NCBI GenBank assembly: GCA_025716855.1
Contig: JAIXMQ010000052.1
Span: 124,001-188,000, forward strand
Source of the DNA: Pilaira anomala
Lineage: Eukaryota > Mucoromycota > Mucoromycetes > Mucorales > Mucoraceae
Length of the DNA stretch: 64,000 nt
Reading direction: 5' to 3'
Both the position numbers and the translations under genes were made by a program. This document shows positions 48,574-61,500 of the stretch, piece after piece; within the stretch, counting starts at the first letter, position 1; every line of letters starts with the position of its first letter. The notes under the pieces were generated by a model. That model worked only from the letters and a program-made list of their open reading frames with translations. It ran no database searches and was not told the origin of the DNA.

Positions 48574-50404
48574 TCCTATACCTCAATGTAGTACTTGCTT
48601 GGATCCTTTATCACGTTTACATGCTTGTCTTCATTGTATATATATCGGTTGTTGGAAAAAGGGACATATGAAGGAACATCAAAAGGAAAAGAAACATACG
48701 TTTGGTAAATTATTTATTTCCCAATTTCGTTTTTTTAAAAGTGTTAATAACTCCTTAATAGCAATGGATTTTGATCGACATACATTATTTTGTTATGAGT
48801 GTAACGATTATGTTTATGATGCAGAGATTGAAGAAAAAGTTATACGTGCCGAGTTACTTACTAGTAAGTTTCCCTTTCTTAGTATTTCTTTTGAACCAAA
48901 ATTGTTCACATTTATATCTATAGAATCGAGAAAAAAGAAACAACGGGTACAATATACACCTTGGGAACCATCGAATGGTGATGCATCTTCACTTGTAAAA
49001 CATTCATCTATATCATCCTGTCAAGGTATTCGTGGATTATGTAATATGGGAAACACTTGCTTTATGAACGTCATCCTTCAAAGTTTAGTTCATAATCCTT
49101 TATTAAAGGCGTATTTCCTAAGTGATCGACATAACCCTAAAAACTGTCAAAAGCAATTTTGTATGTGTTGTGAAATGGATGATTTATTTGCCCAGGTAAG
49201 AAATATATATATATAATTTGTCAATATATATACTAACTAACCTGTAACAGTTTTATTCGGATGATAAGAAACCTTATGGACCTTGTAAATTCTTACAATC
49301 CATGTGGATGAGTTTAAAGGAATTAGCAGGATACGCACAACAAGACGCACACGAGTTTTTCATCAGTGCATTAAATAATATTCATGCTGGATGTGAAGGA
49401 CAGAAATTATCAAACTGTGACTGTATTATTCATACAACATTTGCAGGATTGTTACAGTCAAATGTAACTTGTTTACGTTGTCGAAATGTGACAACCACTT
49501 GTGATCCCATGTTGGATATCAGTTTAGGTTTGAGACCTGTAGAAAAAAAGAAAAAGAATTTATCTCACAAGTTGAGTAATGGAGCTCCTGCTTTTGATAA
49601 GAATGGAAGAAGAGTGAGTAATGATGATTCACTAAGAGGAAACAAACAAGGAAATACCTTGTTAGATTGTTTAGACAGGTAAAAAAAAAATGTTTTGTTA
49701 CATGTTGGAATTGATTTTGGCTGAAATCTTTTGATAGATACACACAGCCTGAAAAATTAGGTCCAAATGAATACAGTTGTAGTAAATGTGGAAATACATT
49801 TCAGGAAGCAACAAAACAATTATCAATTAAACGTATACCACCCGTACTTAGTATTCAATTAAAGGTACATATAAAGAAAAGAAGAAGAAAAAACTGTGAG
49901 ATGTATACTCAATTAAACTATAATAGCGTTTTGAACATGGTACTTCATCTACAAGTAAAATTGAAACAAAAATCAAGTTTCCTGCTGAACTGGATTTAAC
50001 ACCTTACACAGCTAGTAAAAAGAAGGAAGATGATAATGTCTATTCTCTATTTGCTGTTGTGAATCATCAAGGTAAAATGGATACAGGACATTATACAATG
50101 TACGCCAAACATAGAAACGAGGTAAAAACTATATATACATATACATCAACCCTATACACTTTGTATTTATATCATGTCTGAATAGTGGTTTAGATTCGAT
50201 GATCATAATGTTACTGTAGCTTATCAAAAGGATGTACTAGATAGTAAAGCGTAAAGTATTTCGTTTATATATATATATATATATATTCTATATATTAACT
50301 TTGTACCTTTTTTTTTTTTTCTTTTTCTTAATAGTTACATGTGCTTTTATATTAAAAAGTCTTTAGAATATGAAGCAGCAGATCCATTTCGGTTTGAAGG
50401 ATAA
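48160..50404 (+). CDS. UBP8: Ubp8/USP22-type deubiquitinase of the SAGA complex
   Basis: Nine exons: 48160-48474, 48572-48704, 48762-48863, 48924-49195, 49251-49678, 49738-49864, 49927-50121, 50186-50250 and 50335-50404. They give 568 residues. After a disordered start there is a zf-UBP finger (CSTCLDPLSRLHACLHCIYIG, CW, GHMKEHQKEKKH, FCYECNDYVYD), which in Ubp8 binds Sgf11/Sus1/Sgf73. The USP catalytic domain follows: Cys box GIRGLCNMGNTCFMN (nucleophile C229), QDAHEFF, two CxxC pairs (CLRC, CSKC), and the His box MDTGHYTMYAKH. The protein removes ubiquitin from histone H2B during transcription. Domain order and length match Ubp8/USP22. Intron 1 ends in a ~33-nt poly-A run before its AG. The ERG11 start lies only 157 bp downstream. 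Confidence 0.95.
48538..48570 (+). repeat. Poly-A tract forming the 3' end of UBP8 intron 1
   Basis: About 33 adenines run directly into the acceptor AG at 48570-48571. No pyrimidine tract is present at this splice site. Confidence 0.9.
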
Positions 50405-50560
50405 GGCATCGGGCCGAGAACAGAGTTCTGCAACTAGACCCGCACTGTTACACAAGAACAGTGACTTTTTGATAAATAAAAATAAAAATAAAAAAAAAAA
50501 AAAAAGACTTTATTTTTTTTTTTTTTCCTTCATCATCATCTTTATTTTTTTTTTACAATA

Positions 50561-52269
50561 ATGGCTGTCATCTCAACTTTGGTGACATCACTCCCTTCTC
50601 TTGGTAATCTTATTACCTATAGTTTCTTGGCTTTGGGTGTCTATGTTATTCTTAATATCTTGAACCAGTTGGTAAAATATATATATATTTTTTTTTTCAG
50701 GGCCTTTTTTTTTTTTTTCTTTATTACAAGGTGTTCTAAACAATAAATTATAGTTTGGTCCCAAGGAAGCAAAAGCACCTCCTGTTGTATTTTCTTGGAT
50801 TCCTTTCATGGGTAATGCCATTCAATTCGGCATGTAGGTTTAAGAAAAAATAATATATATATACAAACATGTATACTGATATATACTACTTTTTTAAAAA
50901 AAAAAAAAAAAAATTTAGTAACCCTATCAAATTTTTACAAGACTGTCAAAAGAAATACGGTGATGTCTTTACATTTTATATGGTGGGTAGACGTGTTACA
51001 GTTCTTTTAGGAGCAGACGGTAACCAATTTGTATTCAACTCGAAACAAAATTTATCATCAGCCGCTGAAGCTTATAACCATATGACAAAGTATGTATTTG
51101 GTCGTGAAGTAGTATATGATGCACCTCATAGTGTGTTTTTAGAACAAAAGAGATTTATCAAGGCAGGTTTGAATTCAGACTGTTTCCGTGAACATGTACC
51201 TATGATTGTAGATGAAGTAGTTGATTTCTTCAAGGACTTTAAGAAACCCAGTGGTACATTTGATGCTTACCATACATTTGGTTCCTTAATTATCTGTACC
51301 GCCTCTCGTTGTTTAATGGGAAAAGAAATTCGTGCCAATTTAGACAAGAGTGTAGCTCAATTGTATTATGATCTTGATCAAGGATTTCAACCGATCAACT
51401 TTATTTTCCCTAACCTTCCTTTACCTTCTTACCGTAAAAGAGATGCTGCCTGTAAGAAGATGGCCGAGATTTATTCGGATATTATCGGTCGTAGAAGAAA
51501 GGAAAATGATACGAGTAACTCGGATTTACTTCAAGCCTTGATTGATGCAAACTATAAGGATGGTTCTCCTTTACCTGATCATCATATTGCTGGTATGATG
51601 ATCGCCGTTCTCTTTGGTGGTCAACATACTTCGGCTACCACAAGTGCTTGGACCCTTTTAGAATTAGCTGCTCGTCCTGATCTTATTCGTGCTTTACGTG
51701 AAGAACAAATCGAGAAATTAGGTTCTTTAAAGACTGATTTAACTTACGATAATCTCAAGGAATTAACTTTATTAGAAAATTGTGTACGTGAAACCTTACG
51801 TCTTCATCCTCCTATCTTTCAAATGATGAGAAAGGTGATTGCTGATAAAGTTACGTTTGAAAAGACCGGTCATGAAATTCCCAAGGGTAATTTCTTATGT
51901 GCTGTACCTGGTGTCACTCAAGTGGATGAAACTTACTTTAAGGAACCTCTCAAGTATAATCCTATGCGTTGGGTCGATTTAGATGATCCTGTTCATGGTA
52001 TGGAAGCTGGTGATGATGCTAATGTAGATTACGGTTTTGGTGCTGTAGGTATCTCTTCCAAGAGTCCTTTCTTACCTTTTGGTGCTGGTCGTCATCGTTG
52101 TATTGGTGAACAATTTGGTTACCTTCAAATCAAGGCTATCATTGCTACTGTCATTCGTCTCTTTGATATTGAGTTGGAAGAAGGTAAAGGTGTCCCTAAC
52201 CCTGATTATACTTCCATGGTAGTTGTACCTGAGAAGCCTGCTAATATTAAGTATACATGGAGAGAGTAA
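50561..52269 (+). CDS. ERG11: Lanosterol 14-alpha-demethylase (CYP51)
   Basis: Three exons, 50561-50671, 50754-50833 and 50919-52269, give 513 residues, the normal fungal length. An N-terminal membrane anchor is present (LITYSFLALGVYVILNIL). Landmarks are the B-C loop with Tyr116 (EAY) and Tyr130 (VVYDAP), the I-helix AVLFGGQHTSATTSAW, the EXXR pair in ENCVRETLRLHPP, and the haem-binding FLPFGAGRHRCIGEQ (Cys458). The enzyme removes the 14-alpha methyl group of lanosterol/eburicol in the ER for ergosterol synthesis and is the azole target. Residue 130 corresponds to C. albicans Y132. Mucorales CYP51A-type paralogues often carry Phe there, whereas this copy keeps Tyr, so it looks like the other paralogue. 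That assignment comes from one position and needs the second gene for certainty. Confidence 0.96.
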
Positions 52270-52513
52270 AAATAAGATATATATATATTTATTACTCAAA
52301 CCAACACAAAATTATCTATTATTTACAAGACATCTATACACACACACACACACACTTATTACACAACTTAAAAGCATAATAATAATAATATATTTATTTT
52401 CTTCTCTTGTTTATTTAAAGATTTCTAATAACTTTTTATCCTATTTTGGGATATACTACACACACACACACACACACATTTTTAAAAAAAAAAAATAATA
52501 ATAATAATAAAAA

Positions 52514-52948
52514 TCATGTTGAAGGATGTTGTCTCGATAATGTACCTGTAGTTGAGCGTAAGAAATGATCCAAGGGTAAACGTTCATAACCCGTATAATG
52601 TAAAACCATACAAATAATCGCTGTCAATAAACTAATGATGATACTCAAACGAACAAACCCATAAACCAATCGAAAGATGCCTCTGACAATATATACAATA
52701 ATAGCAAATAATGCGTACAAGATCAACATGGCTAACGCGACAGGAATAATTTCGGTTTGTACTGGGATTGTGTTTAATACGGTACAGTAGGTTCTTACAA
52801 TAGCTGGACTATGTTGATAGAGAAACTGAATGATTTGAGTGACGGATTCAAATAGTTTGTCGGGTGCTGGGGCGTATACTTCTGTACCGATTTGTTCATA
52901 AAAGTAAATGTACCATTTTGAAAAGACTTCTGCTACAATAGTATCCAT
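52514..52948 (-). CDS. Small membrane protein, Apq12-like
   Basis: A single-exon 144-residue frame. After a ~70-residue helical N-terminal part come two closely spaced hydrophobic segments, IIPVALAMLILYALFAIIVY and LSIIISLLTAIICMVLHY, separated by a basic-aromatic stretch (RGIFRLVYGFVR), and a polar tail. Size and the helix-basic-helix layout fit the Apq12 family of nuclear-envelope/ER proteins that affect nuclear pore assembly and lipid homeostasis. The match is by architecture and general sequence feel, so the name is tentative. It is convergent with ERG11; the stops are about 245 bp apart. A GA repeat lies just upstream (52976-53005). Confidence 0.7.
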   Translation of the reverse strand: MDTIVAEVFSKWYIYFYEQIGTEVYAPAPDKLFESVTQIIQFLYQHSPAIVRTYCTVLNTIPVQTEIIPVALAMLILYALFAIIVYIVRGIFRLVYGFVRLSIIISLLTAIICMVLHYTGYERLPLDHFLRSTTGTLSRQHPST

Positions 52949-52975
52949 AGTGATAAAAAAACAAAAAACAAAAAG

Positions 52976-53005
52976 AGAGAGAGAGAGAGAGAGAGAAGGA
53001 GAGAG
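52976..53005. repeat. GA microsatellite
   Basis: An imperfect GA repeat between the Apq12-like gene start and the HID1 stop, followed by a T/A self-complementary tract. Confidence 0.85.
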
Positions 53006-53140
53006 AGAGAAAAAAACGCTTTTTTTTTTTTAAAAAAAAATTTTAATTTTGGGATAAAAATAACTACAAAGTGGGACGAAAAAAAGAGAGTCAAAAAAAC
53101 CCGGGTAAAAAACTACCTACTATAATTTATCACCGCGCCC

Positions 53141-55565
53141 CTATTCAGCTTTAATTTGAAATAATTTGACATGAGTACCATTCCAAGCACCATGTTCCTT
53201 CATGGAAGATACATAATTTTGACCCCACATCATACTACGGAACCAAATCACTAAAGCCTCTCCCCATTGAAATTTACGAATAAATCCAGTATCTTGTTCT
53301 GTTAAAATATCTTTTATATCTACAGATTTCAAAAATTCCATAATCTCTTCTAAACTACTTGCATTATTTCCAACAACACATTTTTCTTCAACTTTAGGTA
53401 CTAGTTCCTGAAGTAATCGGGAGATGGTCTTGAGCGGTAATTTGGATTTCCAAAATATCATCCATGCCTCGGTTGGCATAAACCCGTTACGTGTACGAAG
53501 TAATTCTTGACTATTATCCTGCTGACAACGACTCGGTTCAGCTTCGGGTGGTGGTGGTGGTGCTTCTTCTTGTACCTGACTTTCTGCAGGTTCAACCTCA
53601 TTTTCATTTATTTTGGAAGTATGCTCGGTTACTTTTGTTTCGATATCATCTACTGTCGCCTTAACATCAGTATCCGTTGTATTAATATTAACATCAGTTG
53701 CTGTCGTATTATTGGCAATAGCAGCCGTATCGGTAGCAGTATCAGTATCAGTAGCAGTAGCAGTAGCAGTAGCAGCAGCAGCCGTATCAGTAGCAGTATC
53801 AGTATCAGTGGCAGTCGTATCAGTAGCAGTAGCAGTCGTATCAGTAGCAGTAGCAGTCGTATCAGTAGCAGTAGCAGTAGCGGGTGCTTCTGCATCGACT
53901 GTGGTGGCAGCGGATTTAGATTCTCTTGTTAATCGAACACGTTCTACTTCATTCACAGCACCTTGAAATGTTAAACGCTCCAATTTCTCAAAGGAATCAT
54001 GATGTAAAACAATGGAATAAACCAAATTTGGATTCTCCTTAAATTGATAGTGAATGATATTATTAAATATCTCGAGTACATAGGCAGTTAATTGAAAATT
54101 GTATTCATCTGCCATTAAGAAAATGGCTGAAGACATGGAATTAAATAAGGTCATGAGCTTTGATACTGTGGTAACACCTAAATTAACTAAATAAGGTGAT
54201 ATATTCGTAATCGTCAGGATTAATGCAGGATAAAGCGTTGATAATTTTCCATGTGTTGAGGCAATAAGTGAGAAAATAGACTATTATGCCAAAAATAGAT
54301 AAATAAATATAAAAAAAAAATCATGTCATATAACATGTTCACTTACTATAATTAAAAAGTCGGCATAGGTACCGTTAAATGCATATAAACGAACGCTTGC
54401 GGGAAGTGACGAATGCGTCAAGAATGGTGTATTTAATTTCGTACTGAATTCTTTATTTGAAGATAAAGTTTGAAGCATAAATGCACACATACGGACCAAG
54501 CCTATTTGAGCTATATACACATAAACGATATTTTAGATATTAGTTGTATTTGTATATATTTATATATAGACTTACATAACTTATCCTTGTTATCAATAGC
54601 ATGAAATAAAAGTGCCACAGTTAAATCGAGTACACGATCGGTTTCTATCAGATATTTTGTAAATCTCTATATTTAGACTGTTAGCGGTGCACAGTATAGA
54701 ATAATAATAGTTATATATCTTCATACCGAGTTTGTTTCAATCAATCTCCAGCACATCATCATGACATCAATATAACAGCCAACACGTTTTGTTGAACCAG
54801 GTAAATAAGTATTAACTGCAGTCATTGGATTAATTAATAATCGATGAATACCATTCATTAAGAATTCAAAATCTTGCTTTCTATGTAATTTTGACATATA
54901 ATATCTAAACGCATTTTCTTCGCCTTTTTTTAGCTGTTGCAGTTGTTGTTGCTGCTGTTCCTCTTCACCTGCTACTAATTGAGGAGAAAATACTTCAATT
55001 TCAACACTTGTCTTTGGTAAAATATTATCTTGTTGAGTTTCTGATAAAGAAATTTGTTCAATGTCAGTCACAAGATCATGTGTAGGAGAAATAGCAACAG
55101 CATGATCATGTTGACGCATTAAATCTGCTTGACGTGGTGATCTATAATCTAACAAGATTAATAGATTTGTTAAACAAAAAGAAACTAATTGTTCTCGAGG
55201 TCCACTCGTGACTACATGATTATAAGGCACCCATCCTGTTGGATCATAATTACAGATTGTATTCATTAAACTACAAAGGATTACTAATACCACTTTACGC
55301 TCTGTATTTACTGCTACATATCGAAGCCACAGATCTTCGTTGGATAGTAATTGTGTAGGTGGTACATACATTGATTTAGATAATAAAACTGCTAATAATC
55401 TTAAAACTTCTGTTCGATTTGATTCGTTGTCTTTATAAGTTGAAATAGGTACTGCTGATCCAACTCCATTTTCCCAAATTGCATAAACCACTTTAGTTTC
55501 TTTTGTTGCTAATGAAATTGGGATAGTGAAACCAGCTAAAAACAAGGACTGAATCGTTACTGTTT

Positions 55566-55601
<36 letters not shown>

Positions 55602-56229
55602 GATTTAGCTGTGTGTGTGATTTTTTTTTTTTTTTCCCCTGTTTTTTAATTTTTTAACGTACAACTTAAAAGAAATTCACCGCGACAAGGTAATATTTCA
55701 TACTCGGGCTTATTATCAGAAGTCTTTGTTTCCTTTTCAACTTGTCTTGGAGTCCAAAAGAAACTTTCTTCCCATTCTAAACATTCTGAACTTTCAAATA
55801 CAAATGGCATAATACGTGTCATGACACGACAGCAATTCAATAACTGGTTAATAGAATGTTGTTCTGAAGGGAAGTTCTTTGCTTTTAAAATTGATTCCAT
55901 TTTCTCCAATACCTATTCATAAAAAAACTATAAGCTTTTTCTTTTTTCTTTTTTTTTCCTGTTCTTTGTTTTTTTTTTACTTTATCAATTAAAATCTCAA
56001 AGTTGTCTCGGGCTGTATCTCTTGTACGTCGAATATCATTTGCACCGATTAATGAAAATATATCATCAGCAGACTCTGGTAAATTCCAAAACTAAATACA
56101 TATATGTTACATGTAAAGTGATAATTTTAAAAAAAAAAACGTAATTATTACCAGCTCCCAAAATTCGTTATCCGTTGCCGAGATGTTCTAATGTATGTAT
56201 AATATATCAAAAAGGTTATATATCAGTGT

Positions 56230-56266
<37 letters not shown>

Positions 56267-56328
56267 TTATCTTCGAATAAACGAAATACGCCTTTTCTAA
56301 AAGCAAGTTTACTATCTGCTGCTCCCAT
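53141..56328 (-). CDS. hid1: HID1 family protein (Golgi/secretory trafficking)
   Basis: Eight exons on the minus strand, 56328-56266, 56187-56152, 56091-55981, 55912-55663, 55559-54727, 54666-54576, 54510-54347 and 54280-53141, give 895 residues. The N-terminus MGAADSKLAFRKGVFRLFE is diagnostic, with Gly2 and Ser6 fitting N-myristoylation as in animal HID-1. The body has long helical repeats including NEFWELFWNLPESADDIFSL, CCRVMTRIMPFVFE, GLVRMCAFMLQTLSSNKEF and VRLYAFNGTYADFLI. HID1 proteins sit on the medial/trans-Golgi and act in protein sorting; fission yeast has homologues and budding yeast lacks a clear one. An unusual insert of Ala/Thr/Asp repeats (encoded at about 53735-53890) precedes a Pro/Glu stretch and the C-terminal globular end. 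The acceptor at 55561-55560 (AACAG) is chosen because it alone keeps frame. Confidence 0.9.
53735..53890. repeat. Degenerate tandem repeat encoding Ala-Thr-Asp repeats in HID1
   Basis: Units built from GCAGTA, TCAGTA and TCGTATCA recur with 15- to 27-nt periods. The repeat stays open in more than one frame on both strands, which explains the long Ser/Ile/Val shadow frames there. Confidence 0.85.
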
Positions 56329-56582
56329 ATAAATTAGTGTAAAAAGAAAAGGAAGAACAACAAGAAAAAAAAAAAAAAAAAAAGGTTACAGAAAAAAAGC
56401 GTTGCTTTAAACAACCCTAAAAATAAAAACGTCACTTCCATATATAAAAAAAGATAAATTGTGAAACAAGTGTATTGGAAACGACTACTTGGAAATTTAT
56501 GCTGTACACTATTTAAAAAGTTAATTTCATTTTTTATTTATACAAAAAAAAAATCCTTTTCTCTCCTCTTCTTTATTAAAAA

Positions 56583-57244
56583 ATGGATAAGAAAGAAGTT
56601 ATTTCAATTGATCCTAAATCGTTAAGTACAACCGCTAGAAGAAGAATGCGTACTTCTCGTGAAGAAACTGCCATATTGGAAGGGTTTTATAGCAAGACAC
56701 CTAATCCAAACAATGAACAAAAGGAGGAAATTGCAAAGGTTGTTAATATGGGGGCAAGAAATGTACATTTCTGGTAAGCTTTAATTCTTTTGTTGTCTCT
56801 CTACAGATAAAAATGTAACAAAAAATGCTTACCATTTTTACATCATGTTATATGTTAGGTTTCAAAATAGAAGAGCAAAGGATAATAAAAAGAGAAAAAT
56901 GCTTCAATTAAGACAGAAGCAGCTTGGTAAGTATATTTATCAGTTCTTTGTTTAAAAGTGAGATAGAGTGAGAAACTTAATCTATCTTAATAGTTCAACA
57001 ATCACAACCACGACAAATTGAAACAGGTAGTCAAGATCGTATCCCTTCTTCCTCTACTACTACTACTACTACTACTACTACTGAATTGAAAGGAAATTCA
57101 AAGTATAATTTACCGCCTATTTCAACAATCATGACTGAAGACACTATTGATCTTTCTATTCCATTTTACTTTCATCATTCATTATTTGGTATTGAAAACT
57201 GTATGATCCAATGGTCAAAAAATAATAATGATTCAGAATATTAA
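56583..57244 (+). CDS. Homeodomain transcription factor, short
   Basis: Three exons, 56583-56773, 56859-56926 and 56994-57244, give 169 residues. A homeodomain occupies residues about 18-76: RRRMRTSREETAILEGFY, then NPNNEQKEEIAKVVNMGARN, and helix 3 VHFWFQNRRAKDNKKRK, split by intron 1 inside the Trp codon. WFQNRR with the invariant Trp, Phe, Asn and Arg contacts the major groove. The rest is a Gln-rich region, a nine-Thr run (ACT repeat, 57056-57082) and a short C-terminus. The target and process are unknown; small homeodomain proteins in Mucorales have roles in development. It is divergent from HID1 with only 254 bp between the two ATGs. Confidence 0.9.
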
Positions 57245-57347
57245 AATTCAGCTCAGGGCAAAACTCAAAAAAAAAAAAAAAAAAGTGCATGTTGAAGGGG
57301 GAGGGGGGGAAATTTTATCTCTTTTTGCTTTAATAATAAAATAAAAT

Positions 57348-57719
57348 ATGGAGTTATTACCAACTACAAAAGGGAACAATAGTGATAGTGGAACGTCACG
57401 TCGGTATAGAAGATCTTCTTCTGTACCTTTAATATTAACGAGATTAGTTAGATTCCCTCAAATGGACTTTGAGGTATACATTTGTTCAAACATCTTGTCC
57501 TTTATTTAACCTTTTTTATTTATATATATATACACACAAGTAGTTTGCACTTTGGCAAATGGCATACTTGTTAATTGCACCGAGAAGAGTGTATGTTTAT
57601 TTATAATTATTATATATACATATATATATATATACGTATTTGCTTATGTATTAAACCTTTTTAATAGGTATAGAAACATTTATTATCATAAACGTAAGTA
57701 CAAGACAAACTAAAAAGTA

Positions 57720-57752
<33 letters not shown>

Positions 57753-58326
57753 TAGAAAAGATAACAATAACATCTTTTACACAGAAACCAAGAATCAATG
57801 GGCCAGAGATGATCCTGCTTTTTTGGTGTTATTAGCTTCACTCTTATGCTGTAAGTAAAGTAAATTAGATGATATTGGAGTGAGAGAACTAACAAATGCG
57901 TGATGAATCTATTAGTATCAGCAGTGGCATGGGGTTTAGTCATTGGTCTTGGTATGATAGGTATTTTAAGGGCAATGCTCTTTATGGTGATTGTAGACTT
58001 TGTGCTTGTAGGTTCTATTGTTGCCACCTTTACTTGGTTTGTTACCAACAAATTTCTATGCCAAAATAATATCATGACAAACGATCAAAGAGTTGAATGG
58101 GCATATGCTTTTGATATTCATTGTAACTCCTTCTTTCCTCTCTTTCTCATACTTTATATCGTTCAATTTTTCTTTTTACCTTTGTTAATCAAGACCAATT
58201 GGATTTGCTTAATCACAAGTAACTTTATTTACCTGGTTTCCATGACTTGGTACTGTTATGGTACTTTTTTGGGTTTTAATGGTATTTTTCTCATATCCTT
58301 TTACAAGTGTGCATGTATACTGAAGA

Positions 58327-58371
<45 letters not shown>

Positions 58372-58505
58372 TGTTGCCATTTCTAGTTCATACTGAACTT
58401 TTGTTATATCCCATCATTTCATTCGCCATTGGATTTATTCTATTATCGGTATTTGGTATCAACTTGAGTGAAAATGTTATTGGATTCTATTTTGGTTGGA
58501 GTTAA
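57348..58505 (+). CDS. GMH1: UNC-50/Gmh1 family Golgi membrane protein
   Basis: Six exons, 57348-57473, 57544-57590, 57668-57693 (26 nt), 57785-57850, 57916-58281 and 58372-58505, give 254 residues, the family's usual length. Hallmarks are FPQMDFEFALWQMAYLLIAP, RRVYRNIYYHKQTKNQWARD, DPAFLVLL and five hydrophobic helices. VEWAYAFDIHCNSFFPLFL lies between them and LPFLVHTELLLYPI near the end. UNC-50/Gmh1 is an inner Golgi membrane protein that interacts with Arf-GEFs and supports receptor trafficking. The last intron (58282-58371) contains about 40 T before the acceptor; reading through it gives a Phe run and breaks the family match. Confidence 0.92.
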
Positions 58506-61500
58506 ACAATAACAAAACAAAACAAAAAAATTATATACTTTGTAAATCATCATTATTATCTCCTCTCGTTCCTTTATATAGTCTAATAATAATAATAAAG
58601 CATCAAATAATACCCTTGAAATTATATACAAGTCTTTTTTTTTTTTTTCTTTCTTTCTTTGGTCTATTATAAAAAAAAATACAACGGTTTTTAATCGAGA
58701 TATTGGCACACACTACTATTTACAAAAAGTGTTAAAAATCGTATTCATTCAACTGCTTGTTGTACATATCGTTTCTATGAAAATATTTTAAAATATCTTA
58801 CGTAACTACATGCTCAATTATTTAGCATATAATCCTTTTTTGTTTTCTCTACAAATTATTAAACCATTTTCTTTTTTCTTTTCTTTTTTACGGTTTTTAT
58901 TTCCATTAAAACATATATTTTGAGTTTGTAGTGTTTCATGTAAATATAGATTATACTTCCTGGTGGTTTTATAACTAAAATCAAAATTACATGTTGACTA
59001 ATAATTGAGAGTCACTCTGTATAAACAGTTATAAAAGCTACACAAATAATCATTTGTTATGTGTTAGTTTAGATATAGACGATCTTTTAAGAAAGGGTCC
59101 GGTTATAATTGTTTCTAGAAAGATCATGGTTGATTACAAATGCCTCTTTCATCTAATCTTACAAAAAAAAAAAAAAAAAAGTAGATCGGGAATGAAATTT
59201 ATACTCAATTAGTATACTTTCTAAGTACGTGAACCTTTGCTCAGTATAGGTATATCTCATTGAACATAGAATACAAATAAGCCTTTTTTTTTCAAGTGCC
59301 AAAAACATCATCAGGCTCAACTGAATACAATCGATACACACTTAGGAGTGATCATCACTTACCTAAAACACTTGTTATAAATATATCGTTGCCAAGACCG
59401 CATGTTGGCTTTATGCTAACAGGAACATTTTTACTATGCAAAAAAAAATGGATGGAGTTTCATCTTTCGCGTTTATATACGTGAGTATCGAAAAGAATTA
59501 TAAAGAGAGGGAGAACATGCTCAAATTCGAGTCCCTCAAAAGACGGGAAAACGAGCGGAAAAAAAAAAAGAAAGAGGAAATCAGGCCATTTGCAGTAAAG
59601 ACCTTCATTTAATGTAATCATAATGGAACGCACCGTCTTTGGAAATCTGTATGATACTGATTAAGTTTCACGACGATCTTTATAATCCTCTTGAATTTAT
59701 AACCGCGGATCGGATAATCGTTTTTTTTAAAAAAAAAAAAAAAAGTTTACTCTTAAAAGACTTAAGAGGTTGCAACCCTAATTAAACTCAATATTCAAGT
59801 TATCTTTAGATACCTCGTTTAGGTATGTCAAAAAGATCGTAAATTTGTGGCCTATGTCGATGAGGATTTTCCTTAACTCGATGCTAATAAAGTGTTTGGA
59901 GGGGGGGAAAGATCGTTCGAGTGTATATAGGAACGAATCCAAAAAAAAAAATTAAACTTTTATTCTAAATATTTCTTTACATATTTGTATAATAAAACCA
60001 TTTATTCTGCCCTAATCTCCTTATAAAAGCATTTACCGAACTTTTACAGATGTTCTTTTTTTTTCTAAGCAGTCATGAATTATCTTTTTTCATTTTTTTA
60101 TTTAGGCATATACATATTATTTATTTTTATTATATGTCTGAATTGGCTGTTGGATTCAAATGTAATACTCATGTAAAAATTATTTATGCTTGCAAATTAA
60201 GTATGAAATGTGTTACATTAATTTTAATTTAAGTATATAAACATAAAATGACTTTTTGTTGTGAAGTTCGCGTTTTGAAATAAACGCATGAACTCTGATA
60301 TTCGTATTTTGATAGTCATAACGTCATGAAGAAATCTTGAGCCTATAATAGGATTAGTTGAAATAAAATACTAACTTAAATAATATAATACTATCTTGAA
60401 AAAAATAGAAAGAAAAGCTAATTTATTTGATATTTTTTTCTGTAAAATAGAATATAATTTAGAGTCATTGGATTCAAGATCTAAAATAAATTACGTATTA
60501 TATATTATTCTTGTATTCTCTTTCAAAAGGAGTTCGTGAGGATATAACTTATTTACTCAGTTTCCTTATTTCCTGTCAGATAGATACTGTGGGCTGAAAA
60601 AAAAAACATTTGATGTTTATTCCTGATTTTATATTAGTCCGTATGAGTTAATACTATTAATCTATAGCATATCAACAATAAATCTCTTAGTCAGCCAGAA
60701 GTAAATATTCTATAGCCACTTATAAATCTGTTAATTAGTTACGGGAAATTTCCTTTTCTCACGTAGAAAAACAAGTTGATACTTTTGTTCTACTTCCTTT
60801 AATTATATTTAGTCTTACCCCTTAAATCCTTATTTACTCGATATTATAAAAACAAGTATATTTTATCTTTAAAACATCTGTTTTAACATTTTTCTCATTT
60901 TATATATAGAAACATCCTATTTGTTTGATACCCCGTGATAAAAACATTATCCTTATTTTATTAATTGCTATACGTAATATTAAAGCCAGATTTTTTTTTA
61001 TTATTTGTTTTTAATGCCTGTTCTTATTTTACCTATAATTCGGTTTATGTTCTTTTTTTTTTTTTTCTGTTACTCTTTTATAGCCACTTAAAATACTCTT
61101 CCTATTTTTTAATAAAAGTATAAGTTTCACACTATATAGAAACTTATGTAAACGTTTATTAGGTATATACAGTTTAATCCAATGGATTTTTAAAACCACT
61201 AAAATACCTTTTTCTGACAGTTGATATATCATGTTAAGAGCATTAAATAACAACCCGAGAACCTATTACAATGATCGCTTTGAGTTATAACCCGGTTACA
61301 AGGTGGCGAATTAGCTGTAATTGAGATATGTAGGGGTTAATAATACACGTTTTTTCAATGGATAGAGAAGCGGCTAGCGTCTTGTGTTGTCTATTCTTGT
61401 GACAAATATACTGTTTTTATTGGTGGCTATTGAATCTGATATCATTTATTTTCTATTCTCATATTTCCATCAGAACCAGTCTACATATTAAATTATATTT

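Noticed and set aside
53507..53966. Plus-strand Ser/Ile- and Val/Ala-rich frames opposite HID1
   Set aside because: Shadows of the tandem repeat within HID1.
59440..59540. Possible tRNA because of TTCGAGTCCC
   Set aside because: No acceptor stem, D-arm or anticodon arm can be paired around it.
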